Assembly: GCA_029263315.1 (NCBI GenBank)
Contig: JAJCXR010000040.1
Coordinates: 1-64,000 of the forward strand
DNA length: 64,000 nucleotides
Source of the DNA: Acidobacteriota bacterium
GTDB lineage: Bacteria > Acidobacteriota > Thermoanaerobaculia > Multivoradales > J023
Reading direction: 5' to 3'
Shown: positions 54,001 to 62,896 of the stretch, one piece after another
Position numbering within the stretch: position 1 is the first letter of the stretch
How the letters are laid out: the number at the start of each line of letters is the position of its first letter
The notes under the pieces: model-generated
Seen by the model: only the letters and a program-made list of their open reading frames with translations
What the model was told of the DNA's origin: nothing
Databases searched by the model: none
Program-made: the position numbers and the translations under genes

Positions 54001-55302
54001 GAAACCGGCCGCCGGGTCGAGCACCAGGGTTGGCCCCGGCTTGGCGGCACTCGGCACATCCCCTTGCATGGAGATGGCGGAGGAGTAGCCCGGAGCCGCC
54101 GCCCAGATACCGAAGGGAGCCGCCTGCGGGCTCGGCAGCGCATAGCTCCCCGTCCCGTCGCTGCGCGTCCAGACCAAGCTTTTGTCATCGGTCACCCAGA
54201 CCAGGGCTTCGGCGAGGGGTTGGCGATCTTGAGATTCGAGAACCCGGCCCACCAGATGTTGCCCCGGTGGCAGCTGCAGAACGATCGGTGGAGCGTCCTT
54301 GGCATTCACCGTCGACTCGTCCGCCGTCGCCTTCTCTTGGGTCAGGGCGGGCAAACTGATCTCCTGCCAGCGACCTTCGGAATCGATGGCGGTCACCGTC
54401 TGCGCCGCCGCCGACAGGTGGACGCTGAGCCTGCCCTGCGCATCGCTCAACCCCAGCGGCAAATGGTGGCCGTCGAGACGCAGAGCAGCCGCCGCGACGG
54501 CCTGCTCGTCGGCGTCTACCACCTGTAGACGCCGGTCCTGGCCACGGCGCAAACGCAGTGTCGAATCGGCGTCCGTCAGGGAGTGTTGCAAGGGCAAATG
54601 ACCTGGCGCCGAAACCTCGAGCTGCCAATTATCGGGCTCGGCCAACGACAAACGGGCGCGGCCATCCGCCTGCGAGAGGCCAAGCCAGGGCGCCGGACGC
54701 CAATCCTGGGCGCTCAAGATGCCCAACCGCTGCCGCGCCTGCGACCTCACGAATGTCGCCCGTAGGCGGCCACCCGGCAGGGGCTCCCCGGCGGCGTCGA
54801 GGAGGCGCACCAGGACGTCCTTGGCCGGCGGCAGCTCGGCGTCTGCCAGCACCATGTCTTCGGTCAAGGGAACGATCTCTTTGAGACGCGACTCGTAGCC
54901 CTGGTGGCTGAGCTCCAACTGCCAGAATCCGATGTCCGGCGCCCGCAACCGATACCCTCCGTCGCTCCGGCTGGTCACCTCGCGGACCACCGGTGGCGAT
55001 TTTCCACGCCATGCCAAGAGATCCCGTTCGTAGGCGGAAGGCAAGGGCCGCAAACGGACGCGGACTCCGGCCAAGGGCTCACCCTCCGGTGTCGTGACGC
55101 GACCTTGCAAGGATGGGCCGCTGGCGGCCCGCCCCTCCCCGGATGTGACAGGGGTTGTGGTTGTGGCCGGGGAGGGGGCGTCCGGGGTTTGCCCCGCCAG
55201 CGACGCGGCCCCCGCGGCCAAGCTCATCGCCAGGATCAGACTAGGAATCACCCGGGCGCTCACTCTGGCGATGGCGGGCTCGAAAGAAAAATACATCCGC
55301 AT
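51082..55302 (-). CDS. Giant secreted protein of carboxypeptidase-regulatory-like repeats
   Basis: 1406 aa from ATG 55302 (ATG 55356 possible). Signal peptide ~12-37 (VIPSLILAMSLAAGAASLAG). The rest is a tandem series of a dozen or more ~80-100-aa transthyretin/CarboxypepD_reg-type beta-sandwiches with the recurring core GxVxDxxGxPLxGAxVxxxP (for example GRVVDADGVPVEGAKVAAIP, GKVVDVEGQPIAEAQVFAAP, GTLTDAEGEPLSGVMVMAIG, GRVFEASGRPLQGAQVMLHP). Each is followed by DGxFxLxxVxPGxY-like strands. Such proteins are abundant in Acidobacteriota and Planctomycetes-like genomes as surface or periplasmic structural or adhesive modules. No catalytic domain seen. Confidence 0.92.
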   Translation of the reverse strand: MRMYFSFEPAIARVSARVIPSLILAMSLAAGAASLAGQTPDAPSPATTTTPVTSGEGRAASGPSLQGRVTTPEGEPLAGVRVRLRPLPSAYERDLLAWRGKSPPVVREVTSRSDGGYRLRAPDIGFWQLELSHQGYESRLKEIVPLTEDMVLADAELPPAKDVLVRLLDAAGEPLPGGRLRATFVRSQARQRLGILSAQDWRPAPWLGLSQADGRARLSLAEPDNWQLEVSAPGHLPLQHSLTDADSTLRLRRGQDRRLQVVDADEQAVAAAALRLDGHHLPLGLSDAQGRLSVHLSAAAQTVTAIDSEGRWQEISLPALTQEKATADESTVNAKDAPPIVLQLPPGQHLVGRVLESQDRQPLAEALVWVTDDKSLVWTRSDGTGSYALPSPQAAPFGIWAAAPGYSSAISMQGDVPSAAKPGPTLVLDPAAGFEGRVVTADGTPIPGIDGRLELGASKGAFDFKSMLGVRKSGARSDAQGRIVFTGLPTERGFTLHLEGAGWAPVDYQVDPLRAFERRAGGRWQMVPGRRGVGRIVDGEERPVVGAEVQLKSTATDRSRRFSLLSVPDTHLTDGSGAFAVPDLAAGRYDLVATASGYSRGQVRGLEIPVGEGDIDLGIVILAPGIDLLGKVVDVEGQPIAEAQVFAAPSGERRSPMLKATAGDEADALSAADGTFVVPDGTAGERRNILVTKEGFVSALAPNIELPQTEPLNIVLKPSSKIEGRVVDADGVPVEGAKVAAIPEDKTAARYGMGYGGGDESTGVDGRFELAEVTPGATLIQVTQPGFQVLRVGGFEVPADQPLRDVELRLTVGAQLTGTLTDAEGEPLSGVMVMAIGPNGQMSESGFAQTDGEGQYLLSSLLLGSHTITTIGEGLSRSSKNVLIEPGENRLDIQLGATVTISGRVFEASGRPLQGAQVMLHPQDQRQFFGGQSGADSLADGSFEIDQVPAGRYRVQAHKEGHGWHRLPEVLEVGETPVSGLELRLGGGGRVVGRILGLGYEEMNRVRVAAYGDGVEVTQPDFEGKFRVDNVPPGEMTLVASLTGTSRSARQRVTLEEGVPEVAVDLEFVAGFQLTGTVYKGAELEVGMAMNLSAVDGGFHASTTTGSDGTFLFEDLVAGKYRLHLGDWRSPFKQIKELEIDGDDNLRIDLEVARLSGWVLDSDGQPLAGVQVTGEQEGLRQVQVSGDSLGRFSLGEISTGAWELRFRRSGYGPESIRVELGAGEIKDDVEVRLEPVSGLTLQVQSPGGRPAAQIHVSFSRGPGEQIGGTFHGDDGGQFIVDLVPDGVWQMVLASDGAATIERTLRVPSEELVRIELSEEARLSVLLPDLQGETVETTLQLVGPQGPYRGVYWQGMRRDTPKMRGGRSELGGLVPGRWTVVATAADGRLWQGEVFLAAGQTGTLQLE

Positions 55303-55404
55303 GGTCGAGGTCCCCACAACAAATCGGTCCGATGAATATCCCACCAAGCATATCAATTAAAAATTACCTATCTGCAGATATCAATTCATGCACCCCCGGA
55401 AGCA

Positions 55405-55436
55405 CAAAAGCCGTGCCCCCTAACGGAAGACACGGC
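55405..55436 (-). terminator. Rho-independent terminator of the ferritin gene
   Basis: On the minus strand GCCGTG and CACGGC (55431-55436 / 55410-55415) form a stem with a 15-nt loop, followed by TTTT, about 27 bp past the ferritin stop codon. Confidence 0.6.
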
Positions 55437-55463
55437 CTCGAAACCATCCACGATGGGCTGGCC

Positions 55464-55979
55464 TCAGCCTTCGGCGCCGACCTCAGCCCCTTCGATGCCG
55501 TGCCGGTCGATGTAATCCTCGACGTAGAGGAGATTGTCTTCACCGGCCCGCTCCACGACACCGAGCAGGTTGTCCATCAAGCTGACCTCTTCGAGCTGCT
55601 CGTTGACGAACCAATCGAGAAAACGGATGGCGATGTGATTGCGTTCCTTCTGGCAGAGATCCACCAAGCCGTAGATCTGTTGGGTGACCTCTTTCTCCCA
55701 ATCGAGGGAAGCTGTGACCGCCGCCACAGCCGAATCGAATTGGCTATTCGGAGGAGCGATCTCCGGAATCGCCACACGACCTCCAACGTCGAGGATGAAA
55801 CGGAGAAACTTCATACCGTGGGCGCGCTCTTCGTCCGCCTGGCGGAAGAAAAACTGGGACAAGTTCTCCAGGTTCTCACTGGCGAAGTAAGAGCCGATGG
55901 CCAAGTACTGATTGGCGGCCCCGAACTCGTTGCCGATTTGTTCGTTGAAGGCGTCGATGACTTTCTGGCTAGCTAACAT
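55464..55979 (-). CDS. Ferritin (FtnA-type)
   Basis: 171 aa. Non-heme ferritins oxidise Fe(II) and store it in a 24-mer shell. Ferroxidase ligands are visible: E18 region (NEQIGNEFGAANQYLAIGSY), E/H pair in FFFRQADEERAHGMKFLRFI, and the second-half Glu/Gln in VTQQIYGLVDLCQKERNHIA with FLDWFVNEQLEEVSLMDNLL. There is no heme-binding Met typical of bacterioferritin. AGGAG precedes the start. Monocistronic, with a terminator after it. Confidence 0.96.
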   Translation of the reverse strand: MLASQKVIDAFNEQIGNEFGAANQYLAIGSYFASENLENLSQFFFRQADEERAHGMKFLRFILDVGGRVAIPEIAPPNSQFDSAVAAVTASLDWEKEVTQQIYGLVDLCQKERNHIAIRFLDWFVNEQLEEVSLMDNLLGVVERAGEDNLLYVEDYIDRHGIEGAEVGAEG

Positions 55980-56073
55980 GGGTAGGCTCCTGTCTGGCGC
56001 CGGTCGGCGCTCGGTGTCGTTTCAGCGCCCTGGGACGCATAGTTTGTGGGGTTTGAGGGGTGGCATTGGCAGG

Positions 56074-58269
56074 TCACTCGGGCGCCGTGGACTGGGTTTC
56101 ATCCACCTCGTGTGTCCAGCGGTGCAACCAAGCGAGGACCGTCTCGTGCCATTGCAGGCTGTTGTTGGGTTTCAATACCCAATGGTTTTCGTCGGGGAAA
56201 TAGAGCAGCTGACTGGGAATACCCCGCCGCTGCAAGGCGGTGAAGGTGGCCAGGCCCTGGGTCTCCACGACGCGGTAATCACGGCCGCCGTGGACCACCA
56301 ACATGGGGGTTTTCCAGGCGCTGACGTGGTTGACCGGATTGTGCCGCTCGAACGCGGTCGCGTTCTCCGAAGGCTGACCACGGAATTCCCATTCGGGAAA
56401 CCACAACTCTTCCGTGCTGTAGTACATGCTGCGGTTGTCGAAGAGGCCATCGTGGTTGACCAGGCAACGGAAGCCATCGGGCCAGTTGCCAGCGATCCAG
56501 TTGATCATGTAGCCGCCATAGGAGGCCCCGAGGGCACAGGCCCGCCGGTCGTCGATCCACGGATAACGCTGCACGGCGGCGGCCAATCCCTTCTGCAAAT
56601 CCTCCAAGGGCTTGCCTCCCCAATCGTCGCGGATCGAATCGGTGAAGGCTTGACCATAGCCGGTGGAACCGTGGAAATCGATCATCACGACGGCGAACCC
56701 GGCGGCGGCATAACTCTGGGCGTTCCAACGATAATGAAAATTGTTGTTGAACGATCCCTGGGGGCCACCATGGATGAGGAAGGCCAAGGGGTAACGCTTG
56801 CCGGGTACAAACCCCACCGGCTTGATGGCATAACCGTAGACCGTCTCGTCGTTCCAACCGGCAAAGGAAAACTGTTCGTAATCACCGAAGGTGAGGGACT
56901 TCAGGCGCTCGCCGTTGACCTCGGTGAGCTGTTGCAGCGCGCCGCCATCGCTGGCCACGGAATAGAGGTCAACCGGCGAATCGAGGTCATCCCGGCCGAA
57001 GACCAGCCTTTGGCCGGCCAAGGCGGGGCTTCGAACTTTGCCGTCCCCCACTAACTTGTCGACCTTACCGTCGGCCAGCGAGATGGCGAAGAGGGGCACT
57101 TCCCCGAGATCGTTGGCGGTGGTGTAGAGGGTCTTGCCGTCGGCGGCGAAAACAAGTCCGCCGGCTGAGCGGTCCCAGTGATCGGCCAAGATCCGTGGCG
57201 GCCCGAGCTCGCCGTCATTCCAAGGCCGCAGTACGATGCGCAAGCGGTCGGCTTCGAAACCCGGCCGACGCATGGCCAGATAGGCCAAAGTCTTGCCGTC
57301 GGGGGAAAACACCGGCTGCGTATCCCAAGCCGGGTTATCGGTCAGCCTGCGGGGCGCCGCCGAGCCGTCGATGGGGGCCAGATGGAGGTCGAAATTGGTC
57401 GACCAGGGCTCGCCCGCCCCTGCCAGACGGGCGGTGAACACAAGCCCTTTACCGTCCGGCGTGAAGGTGAATTCTTCGCTGCCGCCGAAGGGCTTCGACG
57501 GCACATCCCCATCCAGCCCGCGGCTGACGTCGATGGGCTCGCCTCCACCGTCGAGGGGCAAGACGAAGAGGTGAGAACGGCGGCCGTCTTTCCACGTATC
57601 CCAATGGCGCACGAAGAGTTGGTCGTAGAGCAGGCCGGTGCGGCTGGACTCCGCCGTCGCCGCGAGGCGCTCGCTGGTGCAAGCCACGGTCTCGCAGTCC
57701 ACAAAGACATCGAGGGAGAAGGCCATGTGGCCGCCGGTGGGCGAAAGGATCAAATTTCCCACATCGAGGGGAAGGTCGGTGACCGGCACCGCTTCGCCGC
57801 CGCCCAGCGGCAGCTTCCAGACCTGGGACGAGCCGGAGCGGGTGGACAAGAAATAGATGGCTTGGCCATCGACACTCCAACGGGGATTCCAATCGCTTTC
57901 GGGGGCGGCGGTCAAACGTTTGGCCTCGCCCCCCGCCGTTGGCACCATCCAGAGGTCGGTGCGACCGCGGTCCGCCTCCAGGTCCGTGGTGCGTAGGACG
58001 TAGACGATCCGTTGGCCGTCCGGTGAAACCTGGGGATCGGACAGGCGAGCCATGGTGACCAGGTCTTCAGCGGTGAAGAGTCGCTGGCTGGCGTCCTCTT
58101 GACCGCTGGCCGAAGAGCCGGGGCCTTGTGCCGCCAGGGTCATGGACATCCCCAAGAGTAGGCCGACAAAAAACAGCAGGATGGGCCTCGACTCGCATCG
58201 TCCGATACCCAGGAGCGCCGCCGTCGAGGGCACCCTCACCGCAGGCAACTTGTCATTTCTCTCCGTCAT
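56074..58269 (-). CDS. S9-family (DPP/acylaminoacyl-type) serine peptidase
   Basis: 731 aa. Signal peptide at ~29-47 (ILLFFVGLLLGMSMTLAAQG). The N-terminal beta-propeller (~65-440) has TolB-like blades (DPQVSPDGQRIVYVLRTTDL, WNPRWSVDGQAIYFLSTRSG, FSPDGKTLAYLAMRRPG). The C-terminal alpha/beta hydrolase has FLIHGGPQGSFNNNF, the nucleophile Ser in ALGASYGGYMINWIAG, Asp in VVHGGRDYRV and His in PDENHWV. A periplasmic exopeptidase or oligopeptidase acting on short peptides is likely. Confidence 0.95.
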   Translation of the reverse strand: MTERNDKLPAVRVPSTAALLGIGRCESRPILLFFVGLLLGMSMTLAAQGPGSSASGQEDASQRLFTAEDLVTMARLSDPQVSPDGQRIVYVLRTTDLEADRGRTDLWMVPTAGGEAKRLTAAPESDWNPRWSVDGQAIYFLSTRSGSSQVWKLPLGGGEAVPVTDLPLDVGNLILSPTGGHMAFSLDVFVDCETVACTSERLAATAESSRTGLLYDQLFVRHWDTWKDGRRSHLFVLPLDGGGEPIDVSRGLDGDVPSKPFGGSEEFTFTPDGKGLVFTARLAGAGEPWSTNFDLHLAPIDGSAAPRRLTDNPAWDTQPVFSPDGKTLAYLAMRRPGFEADRLRIVLRPWNDGELGPPRILADHWDRSAGGLVFAADGKTLYTTANDLGEVPLFAISLADGKVDKLVGDGKVRSPALAGQRLVFGRDDLDSPVDLYSVASDGGALQQLTEVNGERLKSLTFGDYEQFSFAGWNDETVYGYAIKPVGFVPGKRYPLAFLIHGGPQGSFNNNFHYRWNAQSYAAAGFAVVMIDFHGSTGYGQAFTDSIRDDWGGKPLEDLQKGLAAAVQRYPWIDDRRACALGASYGGYMINWIAGNWPDGFRCLVNHDGLFDNRSMYYSTEELWFPEWEFRGQPSENATAFERHNPVNHVSAWKTPMLVVHGGRDYRVVETQGLATFTALQRRGIPSQLLYFPDENHWVLKPNNSLQWHETVLAWLHRWTHEVDETQSTAPE

Positions 58270-58403
58270 TCCGTCTACCCCCGTCTCATGGTTCGCGTCT
58301 CAACGCTGTGATGAATATTTCGTCGACCGTCCACCACCGGATTTAGCTCAAACCGCGAAGCCCTCCTCGGTGGAGACCCGCTGGCTGCGAACCCTGGACA
58401 CTC

Positions 58404-58715
58404 TCAGTGGACGCTCATGGTGGGTACAAAATGATCCCCCTGGCGGCCCTGAAAGAGTTGCTCCAGCAGGGGATGATCAAAGGCATCTTCGCTGCTGTCG
58501 CAGCGCAGGTGACGTTCGGCCACATAGGTTGTGTGCTCGGCACCGTCCACCAGCACATGATACCAAGGGCGATCTTTGGGCGGATTGGACTTGGCGACCT
58601 TGGTGTACCACTCGTCGCTGCCCTGGAAATCGGCGTCGACATCAAAGATGACGCCCCGGTAGTCGAACATCCGATGCCGAACCAACTGCCCGACGCTGAA
58701 TTTTGCTTGGCGCAT
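58404..58715 (-). CDS. hspQ: Heat shock protein HspQ (YccV family)
   Basis: 103 aa from ATG 58715. AKFSVGQLVRHRMFDYRGVI, FDVDADFQGSDEWYTKVA and PWYHVLVDGAEHTTYVAERH are the conserved HspQ/YccV hemimethylated-DNA-binding-like fold. In enterobacteria HspQ modulates Lon protease and affects DnaA levels; the same role here is inferred only. An alternative start at 58736 adds seven residues. Confidence 0.9.
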   Translation of the reverse strand: MRQAKFSVGQLVRHRMFDYRGVIFDVDADFQGSDEWYTKVAKSNPPKDRPWYHVLVDGAEHTTYVAERHLRCDSSEDAFDHPLLEQLFQGRQGDHFVPTMSVH

Positions 58716-58766
58716 AGGTTTCTCCGCTCGTCCCACAGGGAAATCCCGCGGTGCAATACCTCAACT

Positions 58767-59705
58767 CTAACGGACTTGCTCGACCTCGCCCAGATCAATT
58801 CCCGTTTGCCAGGCTTCCTCCGCCACGCCGAGAAAGAAGAGCAGGGTGTCAAGGCGGCCATAACGGATATTGGCCGGGGCCGACGCCGCGACCTTGGGTT
58901 TGCCATGGAAGGCCACCCCCAAACCTGCCTTCAGCAACATCGGCAAATCGTTGGCACCATCTCCGACCGCCATGGTTTGGGACGGCGAGATGCCGAGCTC
59001 ACGGCAATGCTGCTCCAGGATTTGCACTTTGCTCTGGCGATCGAGAATCGGGGGTACCACGCGGCCGGTCAAACGTCCCGCGGCGATCTCCAAGACATTG
59101 GCGGACACGGCATCGAATCCCAGACGTTGGGCGATGGGCTCGGCGAAGTAGGTGAAGCCGCCGGAGGCCAAGACGGTACGCACACCGAGGTGCCGCAGGG
59201 TGGCCACCAGCGCCGCGGCCCCGGCATCGATGACGATGCTCTGGGCGGCCCGTTGTAGCTCCTCCAGCGGCATGCCCTTCAACCAAGCCACCCGACGCCG
59301 CAAAGCGGTCTCGAAATCCATCTCGTCGTTCATCGCCAGGGCGGTGATGGTTTCCATCTCATGACGTCGGCCGATGGCGGACGCCAGCTCGTCGAGCATC
59401 TCGTTGTGGATGACGGTGGATTCCAAATCCGCCACCAGCAGTGCAACCCGCCGCTCGGCCAGGGGCTGGACCAGCCAATCCACCCCCTCCTCCACTTGCC
59501 AGGGGGCGGCCTCCGCCCCTCCCCAGGCGGCGGCGGTCGACGGCAGGGCAGTAAAGTAGAGATCACAGGCCCGAGTCTCGGCCAACCAGCGGCGTTCGGT
59601 GATCTTGGCGCCCAGAGCCCGCAAGGCAGCGGCCCGCTCGTCGACGCGATCGACGGAGAGGTTTTGCGCCACCAGAGTGAGCACTGAAGGGCTATCGTCA
59701 TGCAT
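58767..59705 (-). CDS. serB: Phosphoserine phosphatase (HAD family)
   Basis: 312 aa. N-terminal ~80 residues form an ACT-like regulatory region (LTLVAQNLSVDRVDERAAAL). HAD motif I is VADLESTVI, where the usual DxDST is DLEST. The cap has DEMDFETALRRRVAWLKGMP, motif II is VLASGGFTYFAEPIAQRLGF, the motif III Lys is in DRQSKVQIL, and motif IV is MAVGDGANDLPML. The layout is that of SerB, last step of serine synthesis. The Asp-to-Glu change at the second motif I acid is unusual and could affect catalysis. Confidence 0.9.
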   Translation of the reverse strand: MHDDSPSVLTLVAQNLSVDRVDERAAALRALGAKITERRWLAETRACDLYFTALPSTAAAWGGAEAAPWQVEEGVDWLVQPLAERRVALLVADLESTVIHNEMLDELASAIGRRHEMETITALAMNDEMDFETALRRRVAWLKGMPLEELQRAAQSIVIDAGAAALVATLRHLGVRTVLASGGFTYFAEPIAQRLGFDAVSANVLEIAAGRLTGRVVPPILDRQSKVQILEQHCRELGISPSQTMAVGDGANDLPMLLKAGLGVAFHGKPKVAASAPANIRYGRLDTLLFFLGVAEEAWQTGIDLGEVEQVR

Positions 59706-59993
59706 CTGTTAGGTCCTCATAATGCGGCGGTCTCATCTTGCGGCGGTCTCATCTCGCGACAGTCTCATGCCGTGACAGCCTCGTCCTGGTGACAGCCTCG
59801 TCCCGCTGGCGGCTGATTTCCCCCCGGGCCAATTTCGCCTCGCCACCCGAGCCAGGAATTTATCGCCGATCGGTGGGGTTATGAATGGGCCAGTGTTCTC
59901 CGTGGCTCCGAAGCTTGCGGCCCGTCCATTCGCGGCCCGCCGGGCGCTGCAATTCACCAAGACTTGTGGCCTTCAACCGGATACGCTAGCTTC
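59706..59993. repeat. Short degenerate tandem repeats upstream of the ABC exporter gene
   Basis: Around 59724-59805 an ~11-20-bp motif recurs (GCGGTCTCATC twice, GACAGTCTCAT, GACAGCCTCGTCC twice). The rest of the 288-bp gap shows no gene. Confidence 0.6.
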
Positions 59994-61946
59994 ATGCTCC
60001 CCGCCAACAAACATCTGCGAGATCCCTTGACTCAATCCACATCGACTTCGAACGCCGCCCCGCCTGCAACCGTCGGCGCGGCGGCAGCCCAGGCCTCCAC
60101 CGCGGCGGAGCCCAAAAAGAAGCGTCCAGACATGGAAACCGTTTGGCAGGAAGCCAAACAACTGATCTGGGAACGCCGCGGGCGCCTGAGCATCGGCCTG
60201 GTGCTGATCGCCATCAGTCGCTTGGCCGGCCTGGTCTTGCCCGCCAGCTCCAAAGTACTGGTGGACCAAGTCATCGGCGAAGGACGAGGCGACTTGCTGC
60301 TGATCTTGGCCGGCGCCGTCACCGCCGCCACCCTGGTGCAAGCCGGCACTTCCTTCGCCCTCTCACAGCTCCTCGGTGTGGCCGCCTGGCACGCCATCAC
60401 CGAGGTTCGCCAGCGGCTACAACACCACGTCATCCGCTTGCCGGTGAGCTACTTCGATTCCACCAAAAGCGGCGAGCTGATTTCGCGCATCATGACGGAC
60501 GCCGAAGGCATCCGCAACCTGGTGGGCACCGGTCTAGTCCAGCTGGTGGGCAGCCTGATCTCCGCCTCCATCGCCTTGACCGTCCTCTTTTACCTCAACT
60601 GGAAGCTGACCTCGATCACCTTGATCGTGCTCCTGCTCTTCGGCGCTTTCATGGCCATGGCCTTCAAGAAGGTCCGGCCCCTATTCCGACAGCGCAGCGT
60701 GCTCAATGCAGAGGTCAGCGGGCGCCTGGGGGAGACCTTGGGCGGCGCCCGCATCGTCAAGGCTTATACCGCCGAGGCACGGGAAGATGAGGTCTTCGCC
60801 GAAGGCACCGGCCGCCTGCTGGACAACGTCAGCCAGTCGATCACCGCCATTTCCGCCGTGTCCGCCGGCTCGTCCTTGATCTTCGGCATCATCGGCGCCT
60901 TGATGATGCTCATCGGTGGCCGCTCAGTGCTCGACGGCTCCATGTCCTTGGGGGATTTTGTCAGCTACATCTTCTTCACCGGCCTGGTGGCCATGCCGAT
61001 GATCCAGATTTCCTCCATCGGCACCCAGCTCAGCGAAGCCTTCGCCGGCCTCGACCGCATGCGCGAGCTGCGTGCCATGACCACCGAGGAACAAGAGGAC
61101 CGGGATCGCCGAGCCCTGGGCGACATCCGCGGCGATATCGCCTTCGAGAACGTCTTTTTCGAGTACGAAGAGGATCAGCCGGTGCTCAAGGGTGTCTCCT
61201 TCGAAGCCCCGGCCGGGACCACCACCGCCTTGGTGGGCTCCAGCGGCTCGGGCAAGAGCACCTTGATCAGCTTGGTGATGGCCTTCAATCGTCCGCAAGC
61301 GGGCCGTATCCTGATCGACGGACGGGACATCGACGGCATCCGCCTCTACGACTACCGCAGCAAGCTGGGAATCGTGTTGCAGGAGAATTTTCTTTTCGAC
61401 GGCACCATCGCCGAGAACATCGCCTACGCCAAACCCGACGCCGACCGCCAGGAGATCGAGGCGGCGGGCCGGGTGGCCAATTGCCATGCCTTCGTCGAAG
61501 GTTTCACTGACGGCTACGACACGGTGGTTGGCGAGCGCGGGGTCAAGCTCTCCGGCGGCCAACGGCAGCGCATCGCCATCGCCCGCGCCATCCTCGCCGA
61601 CCCGAGCCTGCTGATCCTCGATGAAGCCACCTCGAGCTTGGACAGCGAAAGCGAGGCGCTGATTCAGGAAGGCCTCGAATCCCTGCGCCAGGGTCGCACT
61701 ACGTTCGTCATCGCCCATCGGCTGTCGACCATCCGCAGCGCCGACCAAATCCTGGTCATCGAAGACGGGGAGATCGTCGAACGCGGTAACCACGACGAGC
61801 TGCTGGCCCTCAACGGGCGCTACCGGGAGCTCTATGACAAGCAGTACAAGCTGGAGGCCAACCGCTTCATCAATCCGGGGGAAGACTTCACCCCGGAGCC
61901 GGAAGCCAAACCCGCCGCCAAAGGTACGTCTTCACGGTCCCTCTGA
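59994..61946 (+). CDS. MsbA-like ABC exporter (fused TMD-NBD)
   Basis: 650 aa from ATG 59994. A ~40-residue Ala/Ser/Thr-rich cytoplasmic leader precedes six TM helices (~60-350; LSIGLVLIAISRLAGLVLPA, SLISASIALTVLFYLNWKLT, SSLIFGIIGALMMLIGGRSV). The ATPase domain has Walker A GSSGSGKST, Q-loop VLQENFLFDG, signature LSGGQRQRIAIARAIL, Walker B LLILDEATSSLDSESE and H-loop VIAHRLST. Half-transporters of this class homodimerise to flip lipids or drugs; the substrate is not predictable. M50 and M14 protease genes follow on the same strand. Confidence 0.95.
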   Translation: MLPANKHLRDPLTQSTSTSNAAPPATVGAAAAQASTAAEPKKKRPDMETVWQEAKQLIWERRGRLSIGLVLIAISRLAGLVLPASSKVLVDQVIGEGRGDLLLILAGAVTAATLVQAGTSFALSQLLGVAAWHAITEVRQRLQHHVIRLPVSYFDSTKSGELISRIMTDAEGIRNLVGTGLVQLVGSLISASIALTVLFYLNWKLTSITLIVLLLFGAFMAMAFKKVRPLFRQRSVLNAEVSGRLGETLGGARIVKAYTAEAREDEVFAEGTGRLLDNVSQSITAISAVSAGSSLIFGIIGALMMLIGGRSVLDGSMSLGDFVSYIFFTGLVAMPMIQISSIGTQLSEAFAGLDRMRELRAMTTEEQEDRDRRALGDIRGDIAFENVFFEYEEDQPVLKGVSFEAPAGTTTALVGSSGSGKSTLISLVMAFNRPQAGRILIDGRDIDGIRLYDYRSKLGIVLQENFLFDGTIAENIAYAKPDADRQEIEAAGRVANCHAFVEGFTDGYDTVVGERGVKLSGGQRQRIAIARAILADPSLLILDEATSSLDSESEALIQEGLESLRQGRTTFVIAHRLSTIRSADQILVIEDGEIVERGNHDELLALNGRYRELYDKQYKLEANRFINPGEDFTPEPEAKPAAKGTSSRSL

Positions 61947-61984
61947 CGGACGGTGAACGACGCCTCGCCACGGACCGGTAAAAC

Positions 61985-62872
61985 ATGACTCCCGGCGGTG
62001 ACAACCCGGCAGCAGCCGGCCCCTCCCTGAGCGACATGTTCGATCCTCGGCAGACGGCGGCGGTCGGCAAGGGCCGACGCCGGGATCGGCGTCCCTGGGC
62101 CCTGGCAGCTCTCCTCCTGGGGCTCACCTGTGGCAGTACCTTGTATGTGGGGGGCTGGCAATATGGCCTGTGGATCGTCGTTGTGCTCGCCGTCCACGAG
62201 GCGGGGCACTATCTGCAAGCCCGGCGGTATGGTCTGCGCGCTTCGCCGCCGTTTTTCATTCCTTTTCCCCTGCAGCCCTTTGGCACCCTGGGGGCGGTGA
62301 TCCAGCTGCGGCGCCGGCTACCCCACCGTCGAGCCCTCTTCGACATGGCGATCAGCGGCCCCATCGCCGGCCTAGTGCCGGCCCTGCTGCTGGCCCTGGT
62401 CGGTGTCGGGCGCTCCAGCTGGGCACCGCTGGCCGCCGATCCCTGGCCCCGAGACGAGCCCCTGCTATTCAACATGCTCGGCCACTGGCTGCTCGGGGCT
62501 CCACCGCCGGACCACGTCCTGGTGCTCCACCCCATGGCCATGGCAGCCTGGGTCGGTATCTACATCACCGCCCTCAACCTGATCCCCGTCGGCCAGTTGG
62601 ACGGCGGCCACATCCTCTACGCGCTGCTCGGTCGTCGCGCCCACGGTGTGTCGATAATCTTGCTGGCTTCGGCCGTCGGCGGCGCCGTCGTCTTCGCCTA
62701 TTGGCACTGGCTCGTGCCCCTCGGTTTGCTGGCCCTCTTCGGTCTGCGCCATCCCCCGACCCTGGACGACGATCCGGGTCTGGGGCGTGCCCGCACACTC
62801 CTCGGCTGGCTGATGTTACTCTTCGTCCTCGTCGGCTGGTCCCCCCGCCCCTTGATCACCGCCCTCGGATAA
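61985..62872 (+). CDS. Site-2-type membrane metalloprotease (M50 family)
   Basis: 295 aa. HEAGH in VLAVHEAGHYLQARRYG (~72) provides the zinc ligands and catalytic Glu. The third ligand is Asp in NLIPVGQLDGGHILYALLG (~200). Hydrophobic segments at ~37-68, ~130-142, ~185-205, ~220-245 and ~270-285 embed the active site. No PDZ domain is present, so it resembles the FxFPLQPFGTLG subgroup of small S2P-like proteases rather than RseP. Substrate unknown. Confidence 0.92.
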   Translation: MTPGGDNPAAAGPSLSDMFDPRQTAAVGKGRRRDRRPWALAALLLGLTCGSTLYVGGWQYGLWIVVVLAVHEAGHYLQARRYGLRASPPFFIPFPLQPFGTLGAVIQLRRRLPHRRALFDMAISGPIAGLVPALLLALVGVGRSSWAPLAADPWPRDEPLLFNMLGHWLLGAPPPDHVLVLHPMAMAAWVGIYITALNLIPVGQLDGGHILYALLGRRAHGVSIILLASAVGGAVVFAYWHWLVPLGLLALFGLRHPPTLDDDPGLGRARTLLGWLMLLFVLVGWSPRPLITALG

Positions 62873-62896
62873 CCCAGGGCCACACCCGGAGCTCCC

